Assembly (NCBI GenBank): GCA_002720865.1
Contig: PBIO01000030.1
Location: 1 to 64,000, forward strand
Length of the DNA stretch: 64,000 nucleotides
Direction: 5' to 3'
Source of the DNA: Halobacteriovorax sp.
Lineage (GTDB): Bacteria > Bdellovibrionota > Bacteriovoracia > Bacteriovoracales > Bacteriovoracaceae
A model generated the notes under the pieces. It saw nothing but the letters and a program-made list of their open reading frames with translations, did no database searches and was not told the origin of the DNA. The position numbers were made by a program, and so were the translations under genes. Positions 1-6,368 of this stretch are shown here, piece after piece. Position 1 is the first letter of the stretch, and every line of letters starts with the position of its first letter.

Positions 1-60
1 AAAAAGAAAGTAGCTAAAAAGAAAGTAGCTAAAAAGAAAGTAGCTAAAAAGAAAGTAGCT
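1..60 (+). repeat. 15-bp tandem repeat, four exact copies
   Basis: The unit aaaaagaaagtagct occurs four times without a mismatch and encodes KKKVA each time. The array may continue to the left of the window. The lack of synonymous drift suggests recent slippage or expansion. Confidence 0.9.
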
Positions 61-576
61 AAAACTGCTTCTGCGAAGAAGCAGGGCAAGAAAAAGAAAG
101 CTGCTAAGACTGCTTCTGTAAAGAAGCAGGGTAAGAAAAAAGCTGCTCCTAAGGCCAAAGAAAAAAAATTAACTGCTGCCGAATTAAAAGAACAAGCAAA
201 AGCAGAGGCAATTAGAAGATATAAAGAAGCTCAAAAGCAAAATGAGGATTTATCGGACCTCGTTGATGAAGAAGATGAAGAGCAGGAAAAAGAACTAGTT
301 GCTGCCGTTGAAGATGTTGTTGATGCTGTCCCTCTAGAGGAAGTTCAAGAAAGTTCTGACGGTGGATTTCAGCCCGCTAAAAATAGTGAGGAAGGATCGA
401 CAAGACTGAACGAAGAATATAACCCTGACGACGAAACTGAAAATGAGAATGAAGGCGAATATGGTTTTGGTTGGGGATATAATGAAGCCTTTGACAAGCC
501 CGATGATGAAGGTTCCTCTGATTTTATTGATGAGGATGAGCTATATGCAAAAGGCTTGGACAAGAAAAAATCATGA
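1..576 (+). CDS. Lys/Ala-repeat protein with acidic C-terminus (5' end outside window)
   Basis: The reading frame is open from base 1 and ends at TGA 574-576, so the start lies to the left of the window. The visible part opens with four copies of the pentapeptide KKKVA and then two longer imperfect repeats (TASAKKQGKKKKAAK and a shorter variant). A charged helical stretch follows (about residues 55-80), then a strongly acidic tail rich in Glu, Asp and Asn. Basic KKxA repeats resemble the tails of bacterial histone H1-like and AlgP-like DNA-binding proteins, so nucleic-acid binding is possible, but there is no diagnostic domain. The stop overlaps the next start (ATGA, 573-576), so the two genes are translationally coupled. 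Function is not known. Confidence 0.7.
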   Translation, partial: KKKVAKKKVAKKKVAKKKVAKTASAKKQGKKKKAAKTASVKKQGKKKAAPKAKEKKLTAAELKEQAKAEAIRRYKEAQKQNEDLSDLVDEEDEEQEKELVAAVEDVVDAVPLEEVQESSDGGFQPAKNSEEGSTRLNEEYNPDDETENENEGEYGFGWGYNEAFDKPDDEGSSDFIDEDELYAKGLDKKKS

Positions 577-833
577 GTTCACCAAAATTAGCTTTATATT
601 ATTTTGAATCTTGCCCATTTTGCGTCATGGTGATTAATTTAATTAATCAGCTCAATCTAGATGTTGAATTTAGAGATATTTTTACCAATCAAGATCACCT
701 AAACAAGCTCATGTCCGACACGGGAAAAAGAACTGTCCCATGTTTATATATTGACAATAAACCCATGTTTGAATCTTCCGATATTATGGCTTGGCTAGAA
801 GAAAATTCATCAAATCTTAGCAAGAAGGCATAA
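573..833 (+). CDS. glutaredoxin-like protein (thioredoxin fold, CPFC)
   Basis: This 86-residue protein has the glutaredoxin layout: a first beta strand (LALYYFES), the redox motif CPFC at about residues 14-17, and the cis-proline strand TVPCLYID. It ends with an ESSDIMAWLEE helix of the kind that binds the glutathione glycine end in glutaredoxins and GST N-domains. The size is normal for a monomeric glutaredoxin or a lone GST N-terminal domain. It is expected to reduce disulfides or mixed glutathione disulfides in the cytoplasm. Its ATG overlaps the upstream stop, and its stop overlaps the next ATG (TAATG at 831-835). Family assignment is firm; the substrate is unknown. Confidence 0.85.
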   Translation: MSSPKLALYYFESCPFCVMVINLINQLNLDVEFRDIFTNQDHLNKLMSDTGKRTVPCLYIDNKPMFESSDIMAWLEENSSNLSKKA

Positions 834-2140
834 TGGAAGTTAGAGATCCTGTTCACGGTTCAATTCATATTCTTGATGAAGAAATCCCAATTATTCAACA
901 TAGCTTTTTTCAGAGATTAAGAAATATTAAACAACTAGGATTCTCGGACCTCATCTTTCCAGGTGCAACCCACACTCGCTTCCTTCACTCAATCGGAGTT
1001 ATGTATGTTGGGAACAAGGCCTTTGATGGTCTCTTTAAAGGAAGGCTTGGAAATAAAGAAGTCTTAAAATTAAAAGAGACCTTTAAGCTAGCTTGCCTAC
1101 TTCACGATATAGGACATGCTCCATTGAGCCATTCAACTGAAACGGTAATGCCCCAACTTTCAGAGTTAAAAATTCCTGAACAGTTTCTTAAAGGGAAAGA
1201 TAAAAATAGAGACCGTCAGGCTACTCATGAGGACTATACGATAAAGTCGATTGCCGATAGCTCGTTCGCGGAATCCTTTAAGTTAGTAGAGGAAGAGTTT
1301 GGTGTTGAAAGAGTTCGAATTGCAGACTTGATTGTAGGTCAAACTACGGCCCCAGAATATTATACCATTGAAGGTATCGATTATTTTCCAATACTACATC
1401 AATTAGTCAGTAGTGAATTAGATTGTGACCGAATGGATTATCTATTAAGAGATAGTTATTTTTGCGGTGTTAGCTATGGTGGCTATGACCTAGATTGGCT
1501 TTTAGATAATCTAGAACCTTGTATCACCGAAAACAGAGCCTTTCTTGGTATAAATGAAAGAGCCGTTGTTACTTTCGATGATTTTCTTCTCAGTCGTTAT
1601 CATATGTTCATGATGGTATATTTTCATTATCGCTCGGTTGCTTTAGAACAATTGCTCTATAAATATTTTGCAACGTCTCCAGAAGAATACAAAATCCCCG
1701 CTGATATAGAGGCTTATGTAGAGCATGATGATTACTTGCTCATGAAAGTTTTGAAACTCAGCGATAACAAATATGCCAAAAGCTTAGTTCAAAATAAGAT
1801 TCCTCAAAAAATCTTTGAATCATTTAACGAGACTCAGCTTAAAACTCTTGATCAAGTTCAAAATTATCTTGAGCAAGAAAATATTGAATTCATTAGATGT
1901 TCTTCACTCGGAAGATTATCCAAGTACTATACTGAGGACTCTCCAAGCGATAAGTTTACAATGAAAGTATCGAGAGAACTTTTTGAATCGGGAAAAAAGA
2001 AGTATTTTGATATTAACGACTCTACTGACCTTTTTCAGAAGTTTTCAAATTCCCATGCGGTAAATAGGCTCCATTGCGAGTTTGAGCAGCTTCCAGAAGC
2101 CAAGCAGAAGGCCATTTTAGCTATAATTCATTCAACTTGA
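833..2140 (+). CDS. HD-domain phosphohydrolase (SAMHD1/YdhJ-like)
   Basis: A 435-residue protein with the metal-binding HD signature: H52 in RFLHSIG, H91-D92 in LLHDIGH, and a later Asp in the SSELDCDRMDYLLRDS segment near residue 200. The N-terminal RDPVHGSI and the order of motifs are typical of the dGTPase-like/SAMHD1 branch of HD hydrolases. Those proteins remove phosphate or triphosphate from nucleotides, using two metal ions. The tail (about residues 300-435) is a helical region like that of YdhJ-type proteins. Start coupling to the glutaredoxin gene suggests co-expression. The exact substrate (dNTP or another nucleotide) cannot be read from sequence. Confidence 0.85.
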   Translation: MEVRDPVHGSIHILDEEIPIIQHSFFQRLRNIKQLGFSDLIFPGATHTRFLHSIGVMYVGNKAFDGLFKGRLGNKEVLKLKETFKLACLLHDIGHAPLSHSTETVMPQLSELKIPEQFLKGKDKNRDRQATHEDYTIKSIADSSFAESFKLVEEEFGVERVRIADLIVGQTTAPEYYTIEGIDYFPILHQLVSSELDCDRMDYLLRDSYFCGVSYGGYDLDWLLDNLEPCITENRAFLGINERAVVTFDDFLLSRYHMFMMVYFHYRSVALEQLLYKYFATSPEEYKIPADIEAYVEHDDYLLMKVLKLSDNKYAKSLVQNKIPQKIFESFNETQLKTLDQVQNYLEQENIEFIRCSSLGRLSKYYTEDSPSDKFTMKVSRELFESGKKKYFDINDSTDLFQKFSNSHAVNRLHCEFEQLPEAKQKAILAIIHST

Positions 2141-2147
2141 GTATAAG

Positions 2148-2160
2148 CCCTACTTTAGGG
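2148..2160 (+). other. small hairpin after the HD gene
   Basis: CCCTA-CTT-TAGGG forms a 5-bp stem eight bases after the HD stop codon. No T-run follows, so this is at best a weak terminator or a 3'-end stabiliser. Confidence 0.3.
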
Positions 2161-2196
2161 ATAATATTAGGACAACAAGCTAATTGGATGAATTGA

Positions 2197-2880
2197 TTGA
2201 ATAAGCTCTCACTTTATACATTGCTCATACTTTTGTTTTTAGGACTATCTAAAAACTTCTCTCCTTCTGAACAAAAGACTCCACTTATTCCTAACGAAAA
2301 AGTCTTGGGACACTACTTTGTTGGTGCTCCTCTTAGTGTTGTCCTCACAGAAAATTTTCAAATCGGATTTTTGATTAAAACCTACTTTATGAGATTAAAG
2401 GTTGTTCATGGGTTCAAGAGTCCCGAAGAGACAATCGTTCGAACATCTAAAGAATTCTGGGAAAGAAATAAAGCCAATATTGGAATGTCTATTTTTAGAA
2501 GAGATGAAAATAAACAAGAAGAAAGCACTATTCCTCAACCCCCAGGTTCCCTTTATGTAGGGAACCTAGCATTTGGGAGATGGGGTTATGCAAATTCAGG
2601 TGAAAAAGTCTGGAAATTTCATAAGCCTTATCAGCACTATAGTAAGATTTTCGGCTGGCTTGAATTTACTCCTAATTTTGAATTTTATAAAAAAATGAAA
2701 ATCCATTTAAAAAACGAACAAGCTTTTTATGGATTAAATAATGAGTTTGGTGCCAACGGCAGCATTACTCAAAAAGCGTTTAAAGAAAGAATCGGAACAA
2801 GTGATTTTGAAAAGTTAACTTTAAAACAGTTTTTTAAAAAGTTTATAAAGTATCCGACTTGGGACCATAGGAAGAAATAG
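2197..2880 (+). CDS. predicted exported protein, function unknown
   Basis: A 227-residue product. TTG at 2197 is the first possible start because an in-frame TGA sits immediately upstream, and no in-frame ATG occurs before the hydrophobic leader. The leader (about residues 1-20, LYTLLILLFLGLS) looks like a signal peptide. The body is rich in Phe, Lys and Tyr and carries the motif GNLAFGRWGYANSGEKVWKFH (quoted in part: GRWGYANSGEKVW). I do not recognise a family. The stop lies two bases before the start of the next gene, a membrane protein, so the pair is probably co-transcribed and may act together at the envelope. Confidence 0.6.
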   Translation: MNKLSLYTLLILLFLGLSKNFSPSEQKTPLIPNEKVLGHYFVGAPLSVVLTENFQIGFLIKTYFMRLKVVHGFKSPEETIVRTSKEFWERNKANIGMSIFRRDENKQEESTIPQPPGSLYVGNLAFGRWGYANSGEKVWKFHKPYQHYSKIFGWLEFTPNFEFYKKMKIHLKNEQAFYGLNNEFGANGSITQKAFKERIGTSDFEKLTLKQFFKKFIKYPTWDHRKK

Positions 2881-2882
2881 CT

Positions 2883-3791
2883 ATGAATGAATTATTTGAT
2901 AAATTAATCCTCAGAATTGTCCTCACAATTTTTATCTGTCTACTACTGCTTGTTTATAAATATGCTCACGTCGTACTATATCCTTCATCTAGGCAGCAAC
3001 TGTTTAAAAGGTTTTACCCTTCTAAGAACTCACCCGATACCCTTCATTTATTCTCTAGATTGTTAGGTATTGGAATACTCTTCACCCAATTCAAATTTTT
3101 TATGGCGGAAGGTTTCTGGTTTGCCCTAATTGATTTTTTTATTCAGGCGATTACCGCCTGTGTTCTTTACCTTGGCTCAATCTATATTCAAGAGAGCATT
3201 GTTCTTTATAATTTTGAATATCAAGATGAAATTCCAAAAAGAAAAAACTTTGCCTATGCTCTCATTTGTTTTACCCATGCCATCGCTATCGCTTATATTC
3301 TCAAAACCATTATTTCAGTTGCCGACGGCTCTTTGATTAATTTGGCGTTTCTTTGGTTGCTCTCAATGGTTCTCATGGGCTTTGCCACTAAAACCTATTC
3401 AATAATGTCTAAGCTATCTTTTAATCGTCTTTTAGTTCAAAAAAGTATGGCCTTAGCCGTAAGTTATCTAGGCTTTACCTGGGGCTGGACAATGCTCATT
3501 GCTGGTTCCTTAAATCATGAGTTAAGAGATATTAAATGGTACGGAATTCAAGTTATTCTTAAGCTCATCCTGGCCCTTATTATTCTTCCAGTTTTTATTA
3601 AAGGTCTAAAATTTATCTTCAAAATGCAGGACGACCTCCCTTTAGTAGAATCTGTAGAAGGAAAAATGGAGCATGATGAAGTCGAATTTGGCTATGGAGT
3701 CTTCGAAGGAGCAGTCTATTTCACTGCTGCTTTCTTAACTACTGTAATTACAGGAAATATTATCTTTGGAGACTTTTACCCTATCTTTTAG
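2883..3791 (+). CDS. multi-pass membrane protein, DUF350-like
   Basis: A 302-residue protein with about seven to eight hydrophobic segments, the first at residues 10-32. The pattern of one loop plus helix, IPKRKNFAYALICFTHAIAI, resembles the DUF350 (YjfL) signature in which a charged N-A-A helix follows a short loop. The fold seems to contain two such repeats (about residues 60-165 and 175-300). Known DUF350 proteins are small inner-membrane proteins of unclear function. Start is ATG, two bases after the preceding stop. Assignment to DUF350 is by pattern only and should be treated as tentative; membrane location is clear. Confidence 0.6.
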   Translation: MNELFDKLILRIVLTIFICLLLLVYKYAHVVLYPSSRQQLFKRFYPSKNSPDTLHLFSRLLGIGILFTQFKFFMAEGFWFALIDFFIQAITACVLYLGSIYIQESIVLYNFEYQDEIPKRKNFAYALICFTHAIAIAYILKTIISVADGSLINLAFLWLLSMVLMGFATKTYSIMSKLSFNRLLVQKSMALAVSYLGFTWGWTMLIAGSLNHELRDIKWYGIQVILKLILALIILPVFIKGLKFIFKMQDDLPLVESVEGKMEHDEVEFGYGVFEGAVYFTAAFLTTVITGNIIFGDFYPIF

Positions 3792-3807
3792 GTCGGGCGT
3801 TATTTAC

Positions 3808-3851
3808 CTCCTGCGAAAATCCCCTCAAAACCTATAAAATAGAGGCAGGAG
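3808..3851 (+). other. inverted repeat pairing with the Shine-Dalgarno of the rhodanese-like gene
   Basis: CTCCTGC (3808-3814) is the exact reverse complement of GCAGGAG (3845-3851), and the second arm contains the AGGAG ribosome-binding site of the gene starting at 3858. On read-through transcripts the site could be masked. On a transcript starting near the TATAAA at 3833-3838 the first arm would be absent. Confidence 0.35.
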
Positions 3852-3857
3852 TTTTAT

Positions 3858-4364
3858 ATGAGTATTAATATTCTTCAGACTTTAGAGTTCATTAATAATA
3901 GATTGAGCAATATCGAAAATAATATCGCCCGAATGGAAGATAAATTAGATTTCTCAATTCAACTTCAAAGAAACCATCTTATTAGAATTAAAAATGGCGA
4001 AGAGATAGACGACAATATGGTTCTTATGGGTCGTCCCTATAATGATCTAAACCCCAGTAAGGCTTATAGTATTTATAATAATCCAGATCACGACTTTATA
4101 CTCGTTGATGTGAGTGCAGTTGATTATCAAGGTAAAAAAATTGAAGGCTCAATTCATATTCCACTAGAAGAACTTGGTAGAAGGTACGCAGAAATTCAAA
4201 GTAGAACTCTTCCAGTATTAATCGTTTCCGAACAAGGTCTAAGATCAATTCAAGCTTCAGAAATGCTTGTAAAAAAAGGCTTTTTCAATATAAATAATGT
4301 CAGTGGTGGATTAAAGTTCTGGCCAGGCTTTAGGCTTAAAGAAATAACTACGCCAGCTGGCTAA
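3858..4364 (+). CDS. rhodanese-like protein lacking the catalytic cysteine
   Basis: 168 residues. Residues 1-45 form a heptad-rich helix (LEFINNRLSNIENNIARMED), and residues 60-160 form a rhodanese fold: GRPYNDLNP, ILVDVSAVD, IEGSIHIPLEEL, then IVSEQGLRS and the closing VSGGLKFW. In active rhodaneses the loop reads CxxGxRS; here the cysteine position is Ser124, so sulfur transfer is unlikely and a binding or regulatory role fits better. The helical N-terminus suggests oligomerisation or a partner. A good ribosome-binding site (AGGAG, six bases before ATG) sets the start. It ends tail-to-tail with the MarR gene, sharing CTAA. Confidence 0.8.
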   Translation: MSINILQTLEFINNRLSNIENNIARMEDKLDFSIQLQRNHLIRIKNGEEIDDNMVLMGRPYNDLNPSKAYSIYNNPDHDFILVDVSAVDYQGKKIEGSIHIPLEELGRRYAEIQSRTLPVLIVSEQGLRSIQASEMLVKKGFFNINNVSGGLKFWPGFRLKEITTPAG

Positions 4365-4822
4365 AGATTTAGGTTTAATTGATCTTTAGAAGCGTTGTTT
4401 AATTTGGAATGAAAGTTCTTTAAAAGATGTTCAACTCGATCAAGCTCAACTTCTCCTACAATACTAGAATAATTTGACTCAATATCACTTATACAGTCAA
4501 AAAGATTAAACTTAAATCTCTCACCATACTCAGTTAAAAAGATGTTTTGCTCTCGCTTATCCTGAGGATTGATTTTTCTTTCAACATATCCTCTCTTTTC
4601 AAGCTCATTCAAATGACTCGTCATAGTTTGTTTTTTTAGACCACAGCCGGAGCCAATTTGCTTGATAGAAGGTCCGTCGTTTTCACAGATAAATAAAAGA
4701 ACCTCAAGGAAACTTGGGCGCAAATCGGTAAAGCCTCTTTGTTGTAAAGAAGTCAGAAGTTCCGAGCTATAAACTCGATAAATTCTTTTTAATAGGCTTC
4801 CGATTAGCGAAATCTTTTTCAT
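4361..4822 (-). CDS. MarR-family transcriptional regulator
   Basis: 153 residues with the MarR order: N-terminal dimer helix, then the winged helix-turn-helix (PSIKQIGSGCGLKKQTMTSH and LNELEKRGYVERK, about residues 52-85), the wing signature DKREQNIFLTEYGER (the usual D-x-R motif is D82-K-R-E), and C-terminal dimer helices. MarR proteins bind palindromes and are usually released by small ligands or oxidation; Cys48 and Cys60 are present but their role is unknown. The start is supported by GGAG five bases upstream. A nested palindrome covers its own promoter, which argues for autorepression. No divergent target gene is adjacent, so the regulon lies elsewhere or is itself. Confidence 0.85.
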   Translation of the reverse strand: MKKISLIGSLLKRIYRVYSSELLTSLQQRGFTDLRPSFLEVLLFICENDGPSIKQIGSGCGLKKQTMTSHLNELEKRGYVERKINPQDKREQNIFLTEYGERFKFNLFDCISDIESNYSSIVGEVELDRVEHLLKNFHSKLNNASKDQLNLNL

Positions 4823-4864
4823 AAAGTCTCCGCATACATAATTAGTATGCTTTTAAGACTTTAT
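4821..4864. promoter_or_regulatory. nested palindrome, likely MarR operator
   Basis: Outer arms ATAAAGTC (4821-4828) and GACTTTAT (4857-4864) and inner arms GCATAC (4832-4837) and GTATGC (4845-4850) are perfect inverted repeats. They lie between the -10 element and the start codon of the MarR gene. This is the usual arrangement for MarR autorepression. Confidence 0.7.
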
Positions 4865-4888
4865 AACAGCTTGTACCAATCCGTGCAA
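4860..4888 (-). promoter_or_regulatory. sigma-70-type promoter of the MarR gene
   Basis: On the minus strand TTGCAC (4888-4883), a 17-base spacer and TATAAA (4865-4860). The -10 overlaps the outer arm of the palindrome, so repressor binding would block it. Confidence 0.55.
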
Positions 4889-4927
4889 GTAATTGAAATT
4901 CGGTAGGGTAACTATTTGAAATTTAAA

Positions 4928-4942
4928 GGGCTTCTATTGCCC
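4928..4942 (-). terminator. possible weak terminator of the small exported-protein gene
   Basis: GGGC-7 nt-GCCC spans the stop codon and is followed on the minus strand by TTTAAATTT. The stem is only 4 bp, so the call is weak. Confidence 0.3.
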
Positions 4943-5185
4943 ACGAGCCTTCTTAAGGGCCTTTGAGAGCTCTTCAGGCATGTTTAAAGAGGTATTAGCA
5001 TCCTTAGATTCTTCTTCAATCTGATGCTCTACTTCTTCCATACTTGGTCCAGAAACACCCATATACCAAAGGCTCTTTCTAACTTTCTTAAAGGTGGGGT
5101 TTTTTATTTTATTGGCGTGGGCATTACCTGAAAGTCCAATCATCAAGACGGCTACAATTGTCCAAACTTTAGTCATTTTCTTCAT
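4934..5185 (-). CDS. small exported protein, function unknown
   Basis: 83 residues with a classic signal peptide: MKKMTK, a hydrophobic core (VWTIVAVLMIGLSG) and a likely cleavage after NAHA (residue 24-25). The mature part is about 58 residues, charged and without cysteines, with an acidic middle (MEEVEHQIEEESKDA) and a basic end. GGGAG lies upstream of the ATG. It follows the rodA operon in the same direction after a 70-base gap, so it may be read-through or have its own promoter; I see no convincing -35/-10 pair. I recognise no family. Confidence 0.6.
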   Translation of the reverse strand: MKKMTKVWTIVAVLMIGLSGNAHANKIKNPTFKKVRKSLWYMGVSGPSMEEVEHQIEEESKDANTSLNMPEELSKALKKARGQ

Positions 5186-5255
5186 GTAATTCTCCCATAT
5201 TAAGAGTGCTTAGTTACTCTCTGCCTTTTTAAATGCAATGCATATGCCAGAGCCC

Positions 5256-6368
5256 TTAAAAAAGATTTCTTGAGTTACTGATGGAAGTGGCCACTCCACA
5301 ACATATGCCAAAGGTCATTAGACTAGACCCTCCATAGCTCATAAGCGGAAGTGGCAGTCCTACAATAGGTAGTAACCCAGTAACCATCGCCATATTTATA
5401 ATGGTATGCCAGAAAAATAATGAGGCGATTCCTATGACTACGATAGAATCAAAAATCCGCGTGACCGAAGTGGCGAGCCAAACAAAACGAATAAACAAGA
5501 TTAAATAAAGAGCAATCAAAAATAAAGAGCCCACAAACCCATGCTCCTCATTGAAAATCGAGAATACAAAGTCAGTATGATTTTCCGGCAAATAATTGAG
5601 AGAAGCCTGGGAAGATTTTTTAAACCCCTTACCCAAAAATTTTCCAGAGCCAATAGCGATCTTTGATTGAATAGCATTGTAACCAGAACCCCTGGCATCT
5701 GATCCAGGATTTAAAAAAGTTAGGACTCTCTTCTTTTGGTATTCTTTGAGACCAAAGTTATACATTATAACACCGCTCAACATCCCAAGGATTCCAATGA
5801 TTGCAATGGTCCTCCATTTCAACTTCCTATAGAAAGCTATGGCCATAAAGATTAAGAGTACTAATAGACCGGTACCAAGATCGGGTTCTAAGATAATTAA
5901 AATGGTAGGAATGGCTGCTAAAACAAATGGAACGAGTAAGTCCCTTAGACCAAGTTCCTTATCAGGGTTGTACTTGGCAAAAAATCTGGCTAAGACAAAG
6001 ATCACAGATAATTTTGTTATTTCCGATGGCTGCAGTCTTAGTGGTCCTAGAACAATCCATCTTTGTGCCCCCATCCCTTTATGACCAAGAAAAAGTACAA
6101 GAACTAGCAGAAAAATTGTTAGTAAATAAAAGAAGATACTATAACGATAAAAGTTTTTAGGTTGTATAAAGCTAACTGCCATTCCAATAATTATCGCCGC
6201 AAAGAAATAAATTAATTGCGTTTTATAAAGACTAGCTAAATGTGCTGAAGCAGATGCGTGAGTTGCAGAATAAAGGTTTACAATACCCATCATAAAAATG
6301 GCACCGCAGGTTCCAAAGAACGAAAAATCATATTTTTTGAGAACTTCCAATAACGCTGATAAATTCAT
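5256..6368 (-). CDS. rodA: RodA, SEDS peptidoglycan glycosyltransferase
   Basis: 370 residues and about ten membrane spans, the size of RodA. SEDS signatures are present: GAQRWI and LQPSEITKLSVI near residues 100-120, the motif LPENHTDFVFSIFNEEHGF near 260-280, and the closing PLPLMSYGGSS near 335-345. RodA polymerises lipid II glycan strands with its partner PBP2 in the elongasome at the inner membrane. The ATG overlaps the stop of the PBP2 gene by four bases, giving strict coupling of the two partners. It is the last gene of the mreC-mreD-mrdA-rodA operon. Confidence 0.95.
   Translation of the reverse strand: MNLSALLEVLKKYDFSFFGTCGAIFMMGIVNLYSATHASASAHLASLYKTQLIYFFAAIIIGMAVSFIQPKNFYRYSIFFYLLTIFLLVLVLFLGHKGMGAQRWIVLGPLRLQPSEITKLSVIFVLARFFAKYNPDKELGLRDLLVPFVLAAIPTILIILEPDLGTGLLVLLIFMAIAFYRKLKWRTIAIIGILGMLSGVIMYNFGLKEYQKKRVLTFLNPGSDARGSGYNAIQSKIAIGSGKFLGKGFKKSSQASLNYLPENHTDFVFSIFNEEHGFVGSLFLIALYLILFIRFVWLATSVTRIFDSIVVIGIASLFFWHTIINMAMVTGLLPIVGLPLPLMSYGGSSLMTFGICCGVATSISNSRNLF

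Noticed and set aside
1-60. CRISPR or minisatellite outside genes
   Set aside because: The units are 15 bases, contiguous, without spacers and encode an in-frame protein repeat.
369-563. Ser-rich reading frame on the minus strand
   Set aside because: It is the antisense of the acidic tail of the Lys/Ala-repeat gene and has no ribosome site.
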